A stretch of 64,000 nt of DNA from Anaerococcus prevotii DSM 20548 (GTDB taxonomy: Bacteria > Bacillota > Clostridia > Tissierellales > Peptoniphilaceae), in the NCBI RefSeq assembly GCF_000024105.1, contig NC_013171.1, positions 248,001-312,000 on the forward strand. Direction: 5' to 3'. This document shows, one piece after another, positions 26,945-37,132 of this stretch (within the stretch, counting starts at the first letter, position 1; every line of letters starts with the position of its first letter). The notes beneath the pieces were generated by a model that ran no database searches, was not told the origin of the DNA, and saw only the letters and a program-made list of their open reading frames with translations. The position numbers and the translations under genes are program-made.

Positions 26945-28078
26945 ATGACAACTTTAAAATTAAATCATATATACAAAAAATATCCGAAATCTACTCACTA
27001 TGCAGTAGAAGATTTCAATCTAGACATAAAGGACAAGGAGTTTATAGTATTTGTAGGACCCTCTGGTTGTGGTAAGTCTACTACCCTCCGTATGATTGCA
27101 GGTCTTGAAGATATTACAGAAGGAGAGCTTTTCATAGATGATGAGCTAGTTAATGAAAAATCTGCCAAAGACCGTGAAATCGCCATGGTATTTCAAAACT
27201 ATGCCCTCTATCCTCATATGACTGTCTACGATAACATGGCCTTTGCCCTAAAACTTAGAAATCTAAAAAAGGACGAAATTGATAGACGTGTCAAGGAAGC
27301 TGCAGAAATCCTTGGATTGACAGAACTATTAAAACGTAAACCAGCTGATCTTTCAGGAGGTCAGAGACAACGTGTGGCAATGGGAAGGGCAATTGTGCGT
27401 GAAGCCAAAGTCTTCTTGATGGATGAGCCCCTATCAAACCTAGATGCTAAGCTTAGAGTTTCAATGAGGGCAGAAATTTCCAAGATTCATCGCCGTATAG
27501 GAGCAACAACCATATATGTAACCCACGATCAGACCGAAGCCATGACCCTAGCTGACAGGATTGTAATAATGAGCTCAAGGAAAAATCCAGACGGGTCTGG
27601 TACCATAGGAAGGATAGAGCAAATAGGAACTCCTTATGAGCTTTACAATAAGCCGGTCAATAAATTTGTGGCAGAATTTATAGGAAGTCCTTCAATGAAC
27701 TTCTTTGAAGTAACTGTTCTTGGATCTGAGATGATGGATAGTAATGGCCTTTGTATACAAATACCAGAAGGTCACAGAAAGACCCTAGAAAAGAAGGGCT
27801 ATATTGGCAAGAAAGCTATTTTCGGCATAAGACCAGAAGATATATCAAGTAGCGAAATAGCAAGAGAGACCTACCCAAGTTCAACTATTGATGCGGAAGT
27901 CGTAATGTCAGAGTTACTTGGAAATGAAACAATTCTTTATACAAAACAAGGAAATAATGAGTTTGCTTCAAGAGTTGGGGCAATGGAGTACAGAAATCCA
28001 GGAGAGCGTGTGAAGCTTAGCCTAAATGTAGCCAAGGGACATTTTTTCGATATTGATACAGAAAAGACCATTAGTTAA
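26945..28078 (+). CDS. msmK: Sugar ABC transporter ATPase
   Basis: 377-residue ATPase of the MalK/MsmK/UgpC group. Walker [10 protein letters not shown], signature LSGGQRQRVAMGRA, Walker [16 protein letters not shown] and switch His TIYVTHDQTEA. The C-terminal beta-rich regulatory domain (about 240-377) can receive control from EIIA(Glc) in other bacteria; crr is at 3308 in this window. It powers MsmEFG and may also serve other sugar importers, as MsmK does in streptococci. There is 14 bases between it and gtfA. Confidence 0.93.
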   Translation: MTTLKLNHIYKKYPKSTHYAVEDFNLDIKDKEFIVFVGPSGCGKSTTLRMIAGLEDITEGELFIDDELVNEKSAKDREIAMVFQNYALYPHMTVYDNMAFALKLRNLKKDEIDRRVKEAAEILGLTELLKRKPADLSGGQRQRVAMGRAIVREAKVFLMDEPLSNLDAKLRVSMRAEISKIHRRIGATTIYVTHDQTEAMTLADRIVIMSSRKNPDGSGTIGRIEQIGTPYELYNKPVNKFVAEFIGSPSMNFFEVTVLGSEMMDSNGLCIQIPEGHRKTLEKKGYIGKKAIFGIRPEDISSSEIARETYPSSTIDAEVVMSELLGNETILYTKQGNNEFASRVGAMEYRNPGERVKLSLNVAKGHFFDIDTEKTIS

Positions 28079-28114
28079 AAATATTTGTTAGATATTAGAA
28101 AAGGACTACAATGA

Positions 28115-29782
<1,668 letters not shown>

Positions 29783-29791
29783 ACAAAAAGT

Positions 29792-29815
29792 GGCGGTCTT
29801 GTCGACCGCCTTTCC
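29792..29815. terminator. Terminator between dexB and gltS
   Basis: GGCGGTC and GACCGCC (7 bp) close a short loop, followed by TTTCC. It stands between convergent genes and can serve both. Confidence 0.75.
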
Positions 29816-30993
29816 TATGCCAATAAATCTATAAAAAATGTAATGACTAGAGGGTTGAAGAGATTTACTGCAACTGCTAATACTATCGGAAATACGAACA
29901 TGGCAACATCTGCTGGCCCCTTTTCCTCTATGACTGCTTCCATATTTGCCATGGCGTTTGGTGTCTGGCCGAGGCCTACTCCGCAATGACCAGCTGCCAT
30001 TACTGCAGCATCATAGTCTTTGCCACAAAATCTGTAGGTTACAAGACTTGTATAGATTCCTATAAAAATCGCTTGGGAGATTAGGATTACAAACATAGGT
30101 CCTGCAAGGCCTATTATTGCCGAAATATTCAAGTTGATTAAGGCAAGAGATAGGAAGAGGTTGAGGGAAATATTTCCTACTATATTTACATTAGTAAGGT
30201 CCACGTCTTTTCCTAGTAGGTCGTAGATATTTCTTACGACAAGGCCTCCGAATTGGCAGCCTACATAGTAGGGAAAGCTTAGGGAAGTTAGGGCAAGGAT
30301 TTTGTTTATAAAAGTTCCCAAGAAGGCTGACAGACTTACCAGTATTATGGCCTTCATCAAGGAAGATTGATTTATTATTCTTCTAATATTGTTATCTTTT
30401 GATTCGTACAAGGCGCCCTTTGACCTAAGTGAATGGGTCTTGATGAGTCTTTTTGCGACAGGTCCTCCAACAAGGCTTCCAACCAAAAGTCCGAAGGTCG
30501 CCGCTGCTACTCCTATGGAGGTGCTTCCCACTGCTCCCTTAGCTTCCATGATTTTTCCAAAAGATATGGCAGATCCTATTCCTCCAGTCATTGAAGTAGA
30601 TCCCATAGCCACACCGTGGAGGGGATTTATGCCAAGGATGAGGGAAATTCCTACAGAGATTACATTTTGTAAGGGTAGGAGGATAATTATTACGATTGCA
30701 AGCTTAAGGCCGATTATCCCCGCCTTTTTCAAACTCTTAAAGGATGCGGCGAGGCCTATGGATGCAAAAAAGATATTCATAAAGAAGTCTTGGAGAGTTC
30801 CATCGAATTTAAAATCGATCTTGGCCCTTTCCTTGATTATAAATATCACAAGGCTAATAATAAGACCTCCTATTACAGGAGATGGAATGAAAAATTTCCT
30901 AAAAAATTCAAATTTGTTTTTAATTAAGACTCCGATAATGTAGGCAATCATCCCAATTCCTAGAGTCTGTATTATGTCTAATTCTATTGTCAT
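29815..30993 (-). CDS. gltS: Sodium/glutamate symporter
   Basis: 392-residue membrane carrier of the GltS (ESS) family with about ten to twelve helices. Conserved patches: LVIFIIKE..., the MGSTSMTGGIGSA loop, GAVGSTSIGVAAATFG, and the late AAGHCGVGLGQTPNAMANM. The two halves repeat the family's inverted fold. It couples glutamate uptake to Na+. Single gene facing the msm operon; glutamate is a common fuel of these peptide-using cocci. Confidence 0.93.
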   Translation of the reverse strand: MTIELDIIQTLGIGMIAYIIGVLIKNKFEFFRKFFIPSPVIGGLIISLVIFIIKERAKIDFKFDGTLQDFFMNIFFASIGLAASFKSLKKAGIIGLKLAIVIIILLPLQNVISVGISLILGINPLHGVAMGSTSMTGGIGSAISFGKIMEAKGAVGSTSIGVAAATFGLLVGSLVGGPVAKRLIKTHSLRSKGALYESKDNNIRRIINQSSLMKAIILVSLSAFLGTFINKILALTSLSFPYYVGCQFGGLVVRNIYDLLGKDVDLTNVNIVGNISLNLFLSLALINLNISAIIGLAGPMFVILISQAIFIGIYTSLVTYRFCGKDYDAAVMAAGHCGVGLGQTPNAMANMEAVIEEKGPADVAMFVFPIVLAVAVNLFNPLVITFFIDLLA

Positions 30994-31129
30994 TATGTAT
31001 CCTTTCTTATTTATTAGTTTATCCCTAGTGATAATTTTTACAAGTTCTTACAAAAAAAGCTTGAAAAAGAGCAATCTTAATTTGCTTACAGTATAATGAA
31101 TGTTATATAATAAGCTAAGGAGAGTGCTT

Positions 31130-32272
31130 ATGAAGATAATATTTTGGGTGTCGGCCTTTGCGATATTTTATCCCATGATAGGCTACCCATTGACACTTTT
31201 GTTATTAGACAAAATTATAAAAAGAAAAAATATAAAAGATTACACATACAAGCCCAAGGTTTCGGTTATCATATCAGCTTATAATGAGGAGAAAGTCATT
31301 GAGAAGAAGCTCAATAATATTATAAAAACTGACTATCCAGACTTTGAAGTTATTATTGCAAATGATGCCTCAAATGACAGGACGGTGGAGCTTAGTGAAA
31401 ATTTTATAAAAAGTCATCCGGACTTTGACATTAGAGTAAATACTGTAAGAAATCATTTGGGCAAGACCAACGCCCAGGACGAGGCGGTAGAGGTCGCCGA
31501 GGGAGAGATTTTAGTCTTTTCTGATGCAAATTCGATCTTTAAGGAAGATGCCATAAGTGAGCTTGTTTCCTATTTTACTTCAGATGATATAGAATATGTC
31601 TGCGGGTCTCTTATCTACAAAGAAGATGAGACGGCTTCGGTTGTAGCGGAAAATACCTATTGGAATATGGAACTTACTATGAGAAAAATCGAGTCCAATA
31701 TTAAAACCATAGCTGCAGGAAATGGAGCGATTTATGCTTGTAGGAAGAAGGACTATAGGAATTACGATCTAGTAAGCTCTCACGATTACGAGATGCCCCT
31801 TCACGCAGGCCTTAACGGTAAGAGGGCCCTTTATAATGAGGATGCCCTAGCTTTTGAGAAGGCCGGATCTACTACAAGCGATGAGTTTAAGAGAAAGGTC
31901 AGGATGCAAAGAAGGATTCTTACGAATATTAGAACCAATCTAAGAAGGCTAAACATTTTCAAATACGGTTGGTTTTCTTTCTTCCACTTTAACCATAAGA
32001 CCTTAAGATTCTTGCAGGCTTTCTTTCATATAGTATTATTTATAAGTAATATATTTCTTATTAGACAAGGATTTATCTACAAGCTAATCCTTCTAGGCCA
32101 AGTTGCTTTTCTAATTCTTGCCATTTTGGGTCAAGTAAGCAAGGCAAAAAATAAGATCGTCTATTTTCCAAGATATTATTCTATGATGATGCTTGCCCAA
32201 ATACTCGGAGCAAAAAACGAGCTTACAGGTAAGAGTAAGGCAACTTGGGAAAAGGCAGAAAGTACGAGGTAG
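31130..32272 (+). CDS. Membrane-anchored glycosyltransferase, GT2
   Basis: 380 residues from ATG 31130, which has AAGGAGAG upstream (the earlier ATG at 31100 lies in the leader). A helix at residues 1-20 precedes the GT-A domain: VSVIISAYNEEKV, IIANDASNDRT, and SDANSIF as the metal DxD-like site. QRRIL occupies the place of the QxxRW motif of processive synthases but lacks the Trp. Two or more C-terminal helices (about 300-370) anchor it. It likely adds sugars to a surface polymer. First gene of a cluster with a second GT2, a Wzz-like protein and a BY-kinase-like protein. Confidence 0.85.
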   Translation: MKIIFWVSAFAIFYPMIGYPLTLLLLDKIIKRKNIKDYTYKPKVSVIISAYNEEKVIEKKLNNIIKTDYPDFEVIIANDASNDRTVELSENFIKSHPDFDIRVNTVRNHLGKTNAQDEAVEVAEGEILVFSDANSIFKEDAISELVSYFTSDDIEYVCGSLIYKEDETASVVAENTYWNMELTMRKIESNIKTIAAGNGAIYACRKKDYRNYDLVSSHDYEMPLHAGLNGKRALYNEDALAFEKAGSTTSDEFKRKVRMQRRILTNIRTNLRRLNIFKYGWFSFFHFNHKTLRFLQAFFHIVLFISNIFLIRQGFIYKLILLGQVAFLILAILGQVSKAKNKIVYFPRYYSMMMLAQILGAKNELTGKSKATWEKAESTR

Positions 32273-32273
32273 T

Positions 32274-33053
32274 ATGAATATAGAAGTTTTAATTTCTGCT
32301 ATGAATGTATGCGATATTAGTTTTTATAAGAGATTTAACTTAAGTACGGACTGCCTAATTATAAACCAAACAGACCATAATTCCTACGAGGAAGTCGAGG
32401 AAGATGGCTTTAAGGTAAGGATGATATCGACCGATACGAGAGGCCTTGGTAGGTCGAGAAATCTCGCTATTTTAAATTCTAGGGCAGATGTCGTCCTATT
32501 TTGTGATGACGATGAAGTCTTAGAAGATGATTATGAGAGAAAAATCAAGGAAGCCTTTATCGAACATCCTGATGTGGACTTTTTTGTGATGAAGACCATA
32601 ATTTATAAGGATGGGGCTGAGACTATCAAGGTCAAGGAAGAAAAAGACCTAAAGATTTACAATGCTTTAAGATATGGATCAGTTCATTTCGCCTTTAAGC
32701 GAGAGAAGATCCTTGAGAAAAATATACTATTGTCCACATATTTTGGAGCAGGTACGGGAAATGGATCTGGTGAAGATTCGATATTTATTGCAGATTGCAT
32801 TAGAAATAAGCTAAGAGTGAGGACTTCTACTAAACTTATAGCGAAAATCTACAATGACGATTCAACTTGGTTTACAGGATTTGACGAGAAGTTCTTCTAT
32901 GATAAGGGAAAACTTTCCAGGGCACTTTTTCCTAAGATGTATAGGTTTTATATAGAATATTTTGTTAGAAACTATCCTGATAAGGTAGGAGAATTAGGCA
33001 TAAGAAAAGCAAGACAGTTGATGATTGAAGGCGCTAAGGATTTTGGAGGTTAA
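32274..33053 (+). CDS. Glycosyltransferase, GT2-like
   Basis: 259 residues from ATG 32274, two bases after the previous stop, with GAGGT as RBS. GT-A features: LISAMNV at the start, GLGRSRNLAI, and VVLFCDDDEVL as the DxD metal site. A later GNGSGEDSIFIADC resembles the acceptor/acid region of such enzymes. No membrane helix. It should act on the cytoplasmic side with its neighbour to build a short repeat or polymer. Acceptor and donor are unknown. Confidence 0.8.
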   Translation: MNIEVLISAMNVCDISFYKRFNLSTDCLIINQTDHNSYEEVEEDGFKVRMISTDTRGLGRSRNLAILNSRADVVLFCDDDEVLEDDYERKIKEAFIEHPDVDFFVMKTIIYKDGAETIKVKEEKDLKIYNALRYGSVHFAFKREKILEKNILLSTYFGAGTGNGSGEDSIFIADCIRNKLRVRTSTKLIAKIYNDDSTWFTGFDEKFFYDKGKLSRALFPKMYRFYIEYFVRNYPDKVGELGIRKARQLMIEGAKDFGG

Positions 33054-33054
33054 A

Positions 33055-33993
33055 ATGAAAGAAAAAAGATCGCTATTTAGTGCAATTCCAGCAGGACTAA
33101 TCTGTGGAATACTAGCAGCAGTTATCTTCTACTTCGCCCTAAGCTATTCAGGTTTTAATGAATATAGGGCAAAAAGTAAGATTATAACTACAGATATTGA
33201 GAATGTAAATGAGAATGCAGGAGATGCAAGTACCTACGCGGCTACTATTAACTCAAATAAGATTAAAAAGACAGTACTCGACAACCTAGGAATAGATATG
33301 TCTTTGGGAGTGCTCGATGCAAAACTTAGCATAGAGCCTATAGAAGGCTCATCTGTAGTAGATATTGTAGTTACAGATACTAATAAGCTAAGGGCAGAAG
33401 ACATAGCGGATGAATACGCAGACCTTGCTGTTAGAGTTATAGGAAATATTTACGGAACAGATGCCAAAGTTATGGAATACTCCTACCAATCTGCAGGCAG
33501 GGTAAACAATGGCAAAACTTACGCATCTATTGTAGGACTTGGAGTATTTGTCATAGCGACTCTTATTGGAATGATTAGGGTTAACTCCTTTAATAACAAG
33601 GTCCTATTAGCCAAGGCGCAAAAAGTAGAAGAGCTTGAAGAAGACCTTGAAGATTACGAAACTTATGAAGATGATTATGGGAAAATCACTTCTGATTCCA
33701 AAAGAGAAGTAAAAGACGGAAGAGTAAGCTTTAAGAAGGAAGAGGACTACTCATCCTACGCCTATAATGATGACGATAATGACAACGATGATGATAGGGA
33801 TTTTACAGGCACACAAAAAATTGATCCAATAAATGTCGATGAAGAAGATTTCGGTGAAACTACGATAATAGACCAAGACGAGATCCTTTATGGAATCAAT
33901 AAACAAAATAGGTCTAATAAGGATACTACAAACAAGGACTATCCAATAATTGGTAAGCTTGCCCCATACAGTAAAGGAGAATTAGATGTTTAG
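33055..33993 (+). CDS. Wzz-like polysaccharide chain-length regulator
   Basis: 312 residues from ATG 33055 (GGAGG upstream). Two membrane helices (about 9-30 and 155-178) enclose an external domain with the Wzz pattern (FNEYRAKSKIITT, then INSNKIKKTVLDNLG and VVDIVVTDTN). This arrangement is that of CapA/CpsC-type co-polymerases in Gram-positives. The long C-terminal tail (180-312) is acidic and unstructured-looking, with many Asp/Glu. It overlaps the following BY-kinase-like gene by eight bases, as CpsC and CpsD genes usually do. Confidence 0.8.
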   Translation: MKEKRSLFSAIPAGLICGILAAVIFYFALSYSGFNEYRAKSKIITTDIENVNENAGDASTYAATINSNKIKKTVLDNLGIDMSLGVLDAKLSIEPIEGSSVVDIVVTDTNKLRAEDIADEYADLAVRVIGNIYGTDAKVMEYSYQSAGRVNNGKTYASIVGLGVFVIATLIGMIRVNSFNNKVLLAKAQKVEELEEDLEDYETYEDDYGKITSDSKREVKDGRVSFKKEEDYSSYAYNDDDNDNDDDRDFTGTQKIDPINVDEEDFGETTIIDQDEILYGINKQNRSNKDTTNKDYPIIGKLAPYSKGELDV

Positions 33994-34645
33994 GAAAAAA
34001 GACGAAGAGAAAAAAGAAATAGCTCTTCAAGCCTTTTACGATCTTGAAGATAAGCTAATAAAAAATCTCGACAATGACGATAAGCTTATAGGATTTACAT
34101 CTACTACAAACCACACCGACCAGGCCCTAAATATTTATATAATGGCCAAGCATCTGGCTGAAGAAGGAGATAGGATCTTAATAATCGATGCCAATCTAAG
34201 GGAGCCTGCCCTTGAAGATTTGACTGACAAGCATGAGGAAAGAGGCTTTATCGATGGAGTCCTTGGAGATTATCCAAAAGACGACCTTATCAAGTTCGAT
34301 GAAAAGTTCGATAATATCTACCTAATGTATTCGGGCAAGGTTTCTGATTATGCAGATGAGTTCCTAGAACCATCCGACATCAAAAACTTCATAGAAAGCC
34401 TAAGAGATTCATTTGATTATATCTTCGTAAATACAACTGCAAACAAGGATATACCAGAAGCCAATATGTTCCTTGCTCTTTGCGATAAGGTCCTAGTATT
34501 TACTACCTTTGCCAACAAGGATAATGATATCTACAAGGAATCTATAAAACAACTTGAGAATGTAAATGCAGAAATCCTAGGTATAGTTCTAACCAACTAC
34601 ATCTACAGCGAAGCTGAAGTTAGAGAAATGTTTGGAGAAGATTAA
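33986..34645 (+). CDS. BY-kinase/CpsD-like protein lacking Walker A
   Basis: 219 residues with the fold order of CpsD tyrosine autokinases, but altered catalytic parts. In active enzymes a GKS/T loop follows the first strand; here it reads GFTSTTNHTDQA (residues 36-47) with no Gly-Lys-Ser/Thr. The Walker A' strand is kept (ILIIDANLREP, D68), whereas the later IDTP-type motif is FVNTTAN. There is no C-terminal tyrosine cluster. It should therefore not hydrolyse ATP or autophosphorylate. It probably still binds the Wzz-like protein coded just before it, serving as structural or regulatory partner. Confidence 0.75.
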   Translation: MFRKKDEEKKEIALQAFYDLEDKLIKNLDNDDKLIGFTSTTNHTDQALNIYIMAKHLAEEGDRILIIDANLREPALEDLTDKHEERGFIDGVLGDYPKDDLIKFDEKFDNIYLMYSGKVSDYADEFLEPSDIKNFIESLRDSFDYIFVNTTANKDIPEANMFLALCDKVLVFTTFANKDNDIYKESIKQLENVNAEILGIVLTNYIYSEAEVREMFGED

Positions 34646-35070
34646 TGAAAAAGATTAAAGTACTTATGATATTAGCTCTAAGCCTTGGTATGGCTTCATG
34701 TGCTAATGACACTTACCAATCTAAGCGTCATCCAGATGCAAATGAAGAAAGCCAGGTTAGTCAAAAGGCTGAAGATACAAATAGAGAAGAAGATACTCAA
34801 GAAGAGAATACTGAAGTAAATGATCAGGGCGAGGCTCCAAAAGATGAAACAAAAGAAGATGAAAAGTCTGATGTGATGGCTGGAGTAGACTATCAAGTAG
34901 AAGATATTGTAAATATAAGACTTGATCCAACGACAGATTCCGAGATAGTAGGCGAGGCTCATCCTGGAGATGAGATCTTAGTTCTCCTAGAAAAGGACGG
35001 CTGGTCAAGAGTATCAGTAAATGGTCAGGCAGGTTATATCAAGTCTGACTTGTTAAAGCCAGTAGAATAA
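34645..35070 (+). CDS. SH3-domain lipoprotein
   Basis: 141 residues. Signal peptide and lipobox MASC (C20) direct it to the outer face of the membrane. A flexible acidic linker (about 21-80) leads to one bacterial SH3 domain at the end (VNIRLDPTTDSEIVG, then GWSRVSVNGQAGYI). SH3b domains bind peptidoglycan peptides or cross-bridges. It overlaps the BY-kinase-like gene by one base (TAATG) and closes the polysaccharide cluster, so it may tether the synthesis complex to the wall. No catalytic domain. Confidence 0.85.
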   Translation: MKKIKVLMILALSLGMASCANDTYQSKRHPDANEESQVSQKAEDTNREEDTQEENTEVNDQGEAPKDETKEDEKSDVMAGVDYQVEDIVNIRLDPTTDSEIVGEAHPGDEILVLLEKDGWSRVSVNGQAGYIKSDLLKPVE

Positions 35071-35076
35071 TTAAGG

Positions 35077-35115
35077 TACCAGGCAAGAGTTTAGGCTTTT
35101 GCTTGGTATTTTTTT
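35077..35115 (+). terminator. Terminator of the polysaccharide cluster
   Basis: TACCAGGCAAGAG pairs with CTTTTGCTTGGTA apart from two mismatches, followed by TTTTTTT. Confidence 0.85.
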
Positions 35116-35201
35116 GTAGAATTCGAGAATTATTAATTAAAATATAGTTAAATCCTATCGAATATAATTTCATATATGATATAATTGTAGCGAGAGGTAT
35201 T

Positions 35202-35381
35202 ATGATAAATTTATTTTTCGATTATCTATTATGGCCCTTGCTTATGGTAATTGCTGCTATAAGCTTTCTTAATTCAATTATGGAAAATAAGAAGAGCAAG
35301 ATTATTATTTCGGTTATACTTTTGCTTTCGGCTGTAGTGATAATGATGTTAGTTTACAAAAAATTCGACGAGGGAATTTAG
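35202..35381 (+). CDS. Small two-helix membrane protein
   Basis: 59 residues from ATG 35202 with GAGAGGT upstream and TATAAT at 35180-35185. It has two hydrophobic helices (about 8-25 and 34-52) joined by the charged turn MENKKSK, and ends VYKKFDEGI. A terminator follows at 35391-35431, so it is a complete small transcription unit. I do not recognise a family. The layout resembles the truncated membrane-gene stump at 36964-37116 on the other side of the insertion element. Confidence 0.6.
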   Translation: MINLFFDYLLWPLLMVIAAISFLNSIMENKKSKIIISVILLLSAVVIMMLVYKKFDEGI

Positions 35382-35390
35382 TACCATAAA

Positions 35391-35431
35391 TAGTGTAAGA
35401 AAGAAAATTATTTCTATCTTGCACTATTTTT
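35391..35431 (+). terminator. Terminator of the small membrane gene
   Basis: TAGTGTAAGA-A-AGAAA pairs with TTTCT-A-TCTTGCACTA (one G-T pair and one A-A mismatch) around ATTA, followed by TTTTT. It probably lies outside the insertion element, close to its left end. Confidence 0.65.
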
Positions 35432-35434
35432 GTA

Positions 35435-35512
35435 TAATGAAGATGTAGTATGACGAGGGGGTTTTAGGGTTAGAATATCCGTCATAAAAACTGTCAACTA
35501 CCTCTTCATTAT
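35435..35512 (+). ncRNA. Structured leader, candidate bridge RNA of the IS110 element
   Basis: The outer arms TAATGAAGATGTAG and CTACCTCTTCATTA pair with a single mismatch. Inside, TATGACG and CGTCATA pair perfectly around a large loop, with an 11-base asymmetric internal loop on the 3' side. In IS110 relatives the non-coding left end encodes a bridge RNA whose internal loops match donor and target. Position and shape fit, but the guide loops were not matched to sequence. TATAAT at 35433-35438 may belong to its promoter or overlap the stem. A second domain would lie at 35513-35615. Confidence 0.45.
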
Positions 35513-35615
35513 TCATATTCGATTAAGCAGGTTGGGCAAAACGTCCGTGTCACGAGCTAAAATGAGTGTAATGGTGCAGGTAGAAACTACAAATCAAAAG
35601 AAAGAAGGTAATAAA

Positions 35616-36839
35616 ATGATATCTATAGGAATAGATATAGCAAAAGAAAAGTTTACAGTCTGTGCACTAGAACAAGGTAGCAAAATCATTTGGAAGCCTT
35701 TTGATGTTCATCTTAACAAAACAAAAGTAGAAGAATTTTTAAAGAAACTAGATACGTTAAATGAAGAAGTAAAAATAATCATGGAAGCAACAGGTAAATA
35801 TCATCTTCCAATCCTCTATGAATTAAAAGATAAAGAATATTTTGTAAGTGTAGTAAACCCTTTGAAAATGAAACAGTTTTGTAGAGTACTTAACTTTAGA
35901 AAAGCAAAAAATGATAACATAGATGCCATACAAATAGCAGAATATGGCTTGATGTACTGGAAAGAATTACAAGAATATAAAGTAGATTCAGAAAGTTTCA
36001 GAATTCTAAAAGAATTAAACAGATCCTATCAGCACTACATGGACTTAAGAATCAATCAAATGAACTTCATAGATCAAACAATAAGTCAAACATTTCCAGG
36101 AATAAAGAAATTAATACCACATGCTTCAGGAGACTTTTCAAAAGATAAACTATTAGACTTCTTAGAAATATGGTGGCACAAAGACCTAGTATTAGAAAAA
36201 CCAGAAGAAAAATTCATAGAAGATTTTAAAAACTGGGCAAAAGAAAAGAGATACCATCCTAATGCTGATAAAGCTAAATCCATATACAAGCTCGCAGAGG
36301 AAAGTATCTCAATTCAACCTTCTAATAGCTCATATATAAAGACTAGCATACAAGAAGGGATAGAATTGATAAAACATATAAATCAAATTCTACATACTAT
36401 TTTATCACAAATGATAGAAATTTCCGAGCCCTTAGAAGAATATCAAGAAGCAAAGAAATTCTCAGGAATATCAGATAAATTAGCAGTGCAAATTACAGCA
36501 GAATTTGGAGACTTATCAAAATTTAAAAACAAAAAAAGTTTAATATCATTTGTAGGAATAGATTCACCACCATATGAGTCAGGTAACTTCAAAGCGGATC
36601 AGAGAAAAATAACAAAAAGAGGCAATGCAATACTAAGAAAAGTAGGTTATCAAGCTATGAAATGCATGATGAGTGCAAAAGATACTGAAAATGATATATA
36701 TCTGTATATGGTAAAAAAAGAAAAAGATGGAAAGGCTAAGAAGATTTGTAAATTTGCAGGATTAAATAAATTCTTAAGAACCTACTATGCAAAAGTTATG
36801 GCATCAAAACAAGAAAAGAAGTTATTAAAAGTAGCCTAG
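35616..36839 (+). CDS. IS110-family transposase
   Basis: 407-residue recombinase. I start it at ATG 35616 (MISIGIDIAKEKF), which has AAGAAGG upstream; the earlier ATG 35532 would lie in the leader. The N-terminal DEDD/RuvC-like domain has Asp in GIDIAKEKF, Glu in IIMEATGKYH, and the pair of Asp in NDNIDAIQIAEYG. The C-terminal Transposase_20 domain has the serine-bearing PPYESGNFK and the KITKRGNAILRK helix. No frameshift is seen, so it may be active. AT-rich and A-rich codon use differs from neighbouring genes. Confidence 0.92.
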   Translation: MISIGIDIAKEKFTVCALEQGSKIIWKPFDVHLNKTKVEEFLKKLDTLNEEVKIIMEATGKYHLPILYELKDKEYFVSVVNPLKMKQFCRVLNFRKAKNDNIDAIQIAEYGLMYWKELQEYKVDSESFRILKELNRSYQHYMDLRINQMNFIDQTISQTFPGIKKLIPHASGDFSKDKLLDFLEIWWHKDLVLEKPEEKFIEDFKNWAKEKRYHPNADKAKSIYKLAEESISIQPSNSSYIKTSIQEGIELIKHINQILHTILSQMIEISEPLEEYQEAKKFSGISDKLAVQITAEFGDLSKFKNKKSLISFVGIDSPPYESGNFKADQRKITKRGNAILRKVGYQAMKCMMSAKDTENDIYLYMVKKEKDGKAKKICKFAGLNKFLRTYYAKVMASKQEKKLLKVA

Positions 36840-36860
36840 AATTAACATTGCTATAGTTAA

Positions 36861-36890
36861 AACAAGCCGATTGTAAGCGGCTTATTTGTT
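36861..36890 (+). terminator. Hairpin after the transposase
   Basis: AACAAGCCG and CGGCTTATTTGTT pair around ATTGTAAG. It is a weak terminator candidate, close to the right end of the insertion element. Confidence 0.5.
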
Positions 36891-36963
36891 GTGCTTAAAT
36901 TTAAACTCTAAATAACAAGTAGAAAAGTAAAATTAATTCGATTTTCTCCTTGACTTTTGTTAG

Positions 36964-37116
36964 CAGGTTTTTATACAGATTTACCTATTCCTATTTTTCT
37001 TATCGATAGCCCTGGTAATTCTGGCCCTAAAGAAACAAGAAGACTGGTTCACCCTAATAGGTATAGGGCTGATGCTCGCTATGCTTGTAATCTTGTTGAC
37101 CTTTCCCTTAGAATAA
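36964..37116 (+). pseudogene. 3' stump of a membrane-protein gene
   Basis: An open frame of 50 residues without usable start codon runs from just after a stop at 36961 to TAA 37114. It codes two hydrophobic helices (IYLFLFFLSIALVILAL and LIGIGLMLAMLVILLTF) separated by KKQEDW. That pattern resembles the second half of the small membrane protein at 35202. The 5' part was probably removed or cut off when the IS110 element inserted. Confidence 0.55.
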
Positions 37117-37132
37117 GTATTAAAGAGGTATT

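Larger units (their letters stand above)
35432..36960 (+). mobile_element. IS110-family insertion sequence (ends approximate)
   Basis: Contains one DEDD-type transposase gene with about 180 bases of structured leader and about 120 bases downstream. Elements of this family lack long terminal inverted repeats, so the ends cannot be fixed from one copy. The left end should lie after the terminator at 35391-35431, and the right end before or at the stop (tag 36961-36963) that precedes the truncated membrane gene. The element looks intact. Confidence 0.65.

Noticed and set aside
30389-30943. 184-residue frame opposite gltS
   Set aside because: Antisense shadow of a membrane protein; no start signals and no recognisable domain.
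31100-31129. Earlier ATG for the first glycosyltransferase
   Set aside because: It lies three bases after a TATAAT and has no ribosome site; ATG 31130 follows AAGGAGAG.
35532-35615. Upstream start of the IS110 transposase
   Set aside because: The extra 28 residues lie in the structured leader; ATG 35616 has AAGAAGG and gives the family's usual N-terminus.
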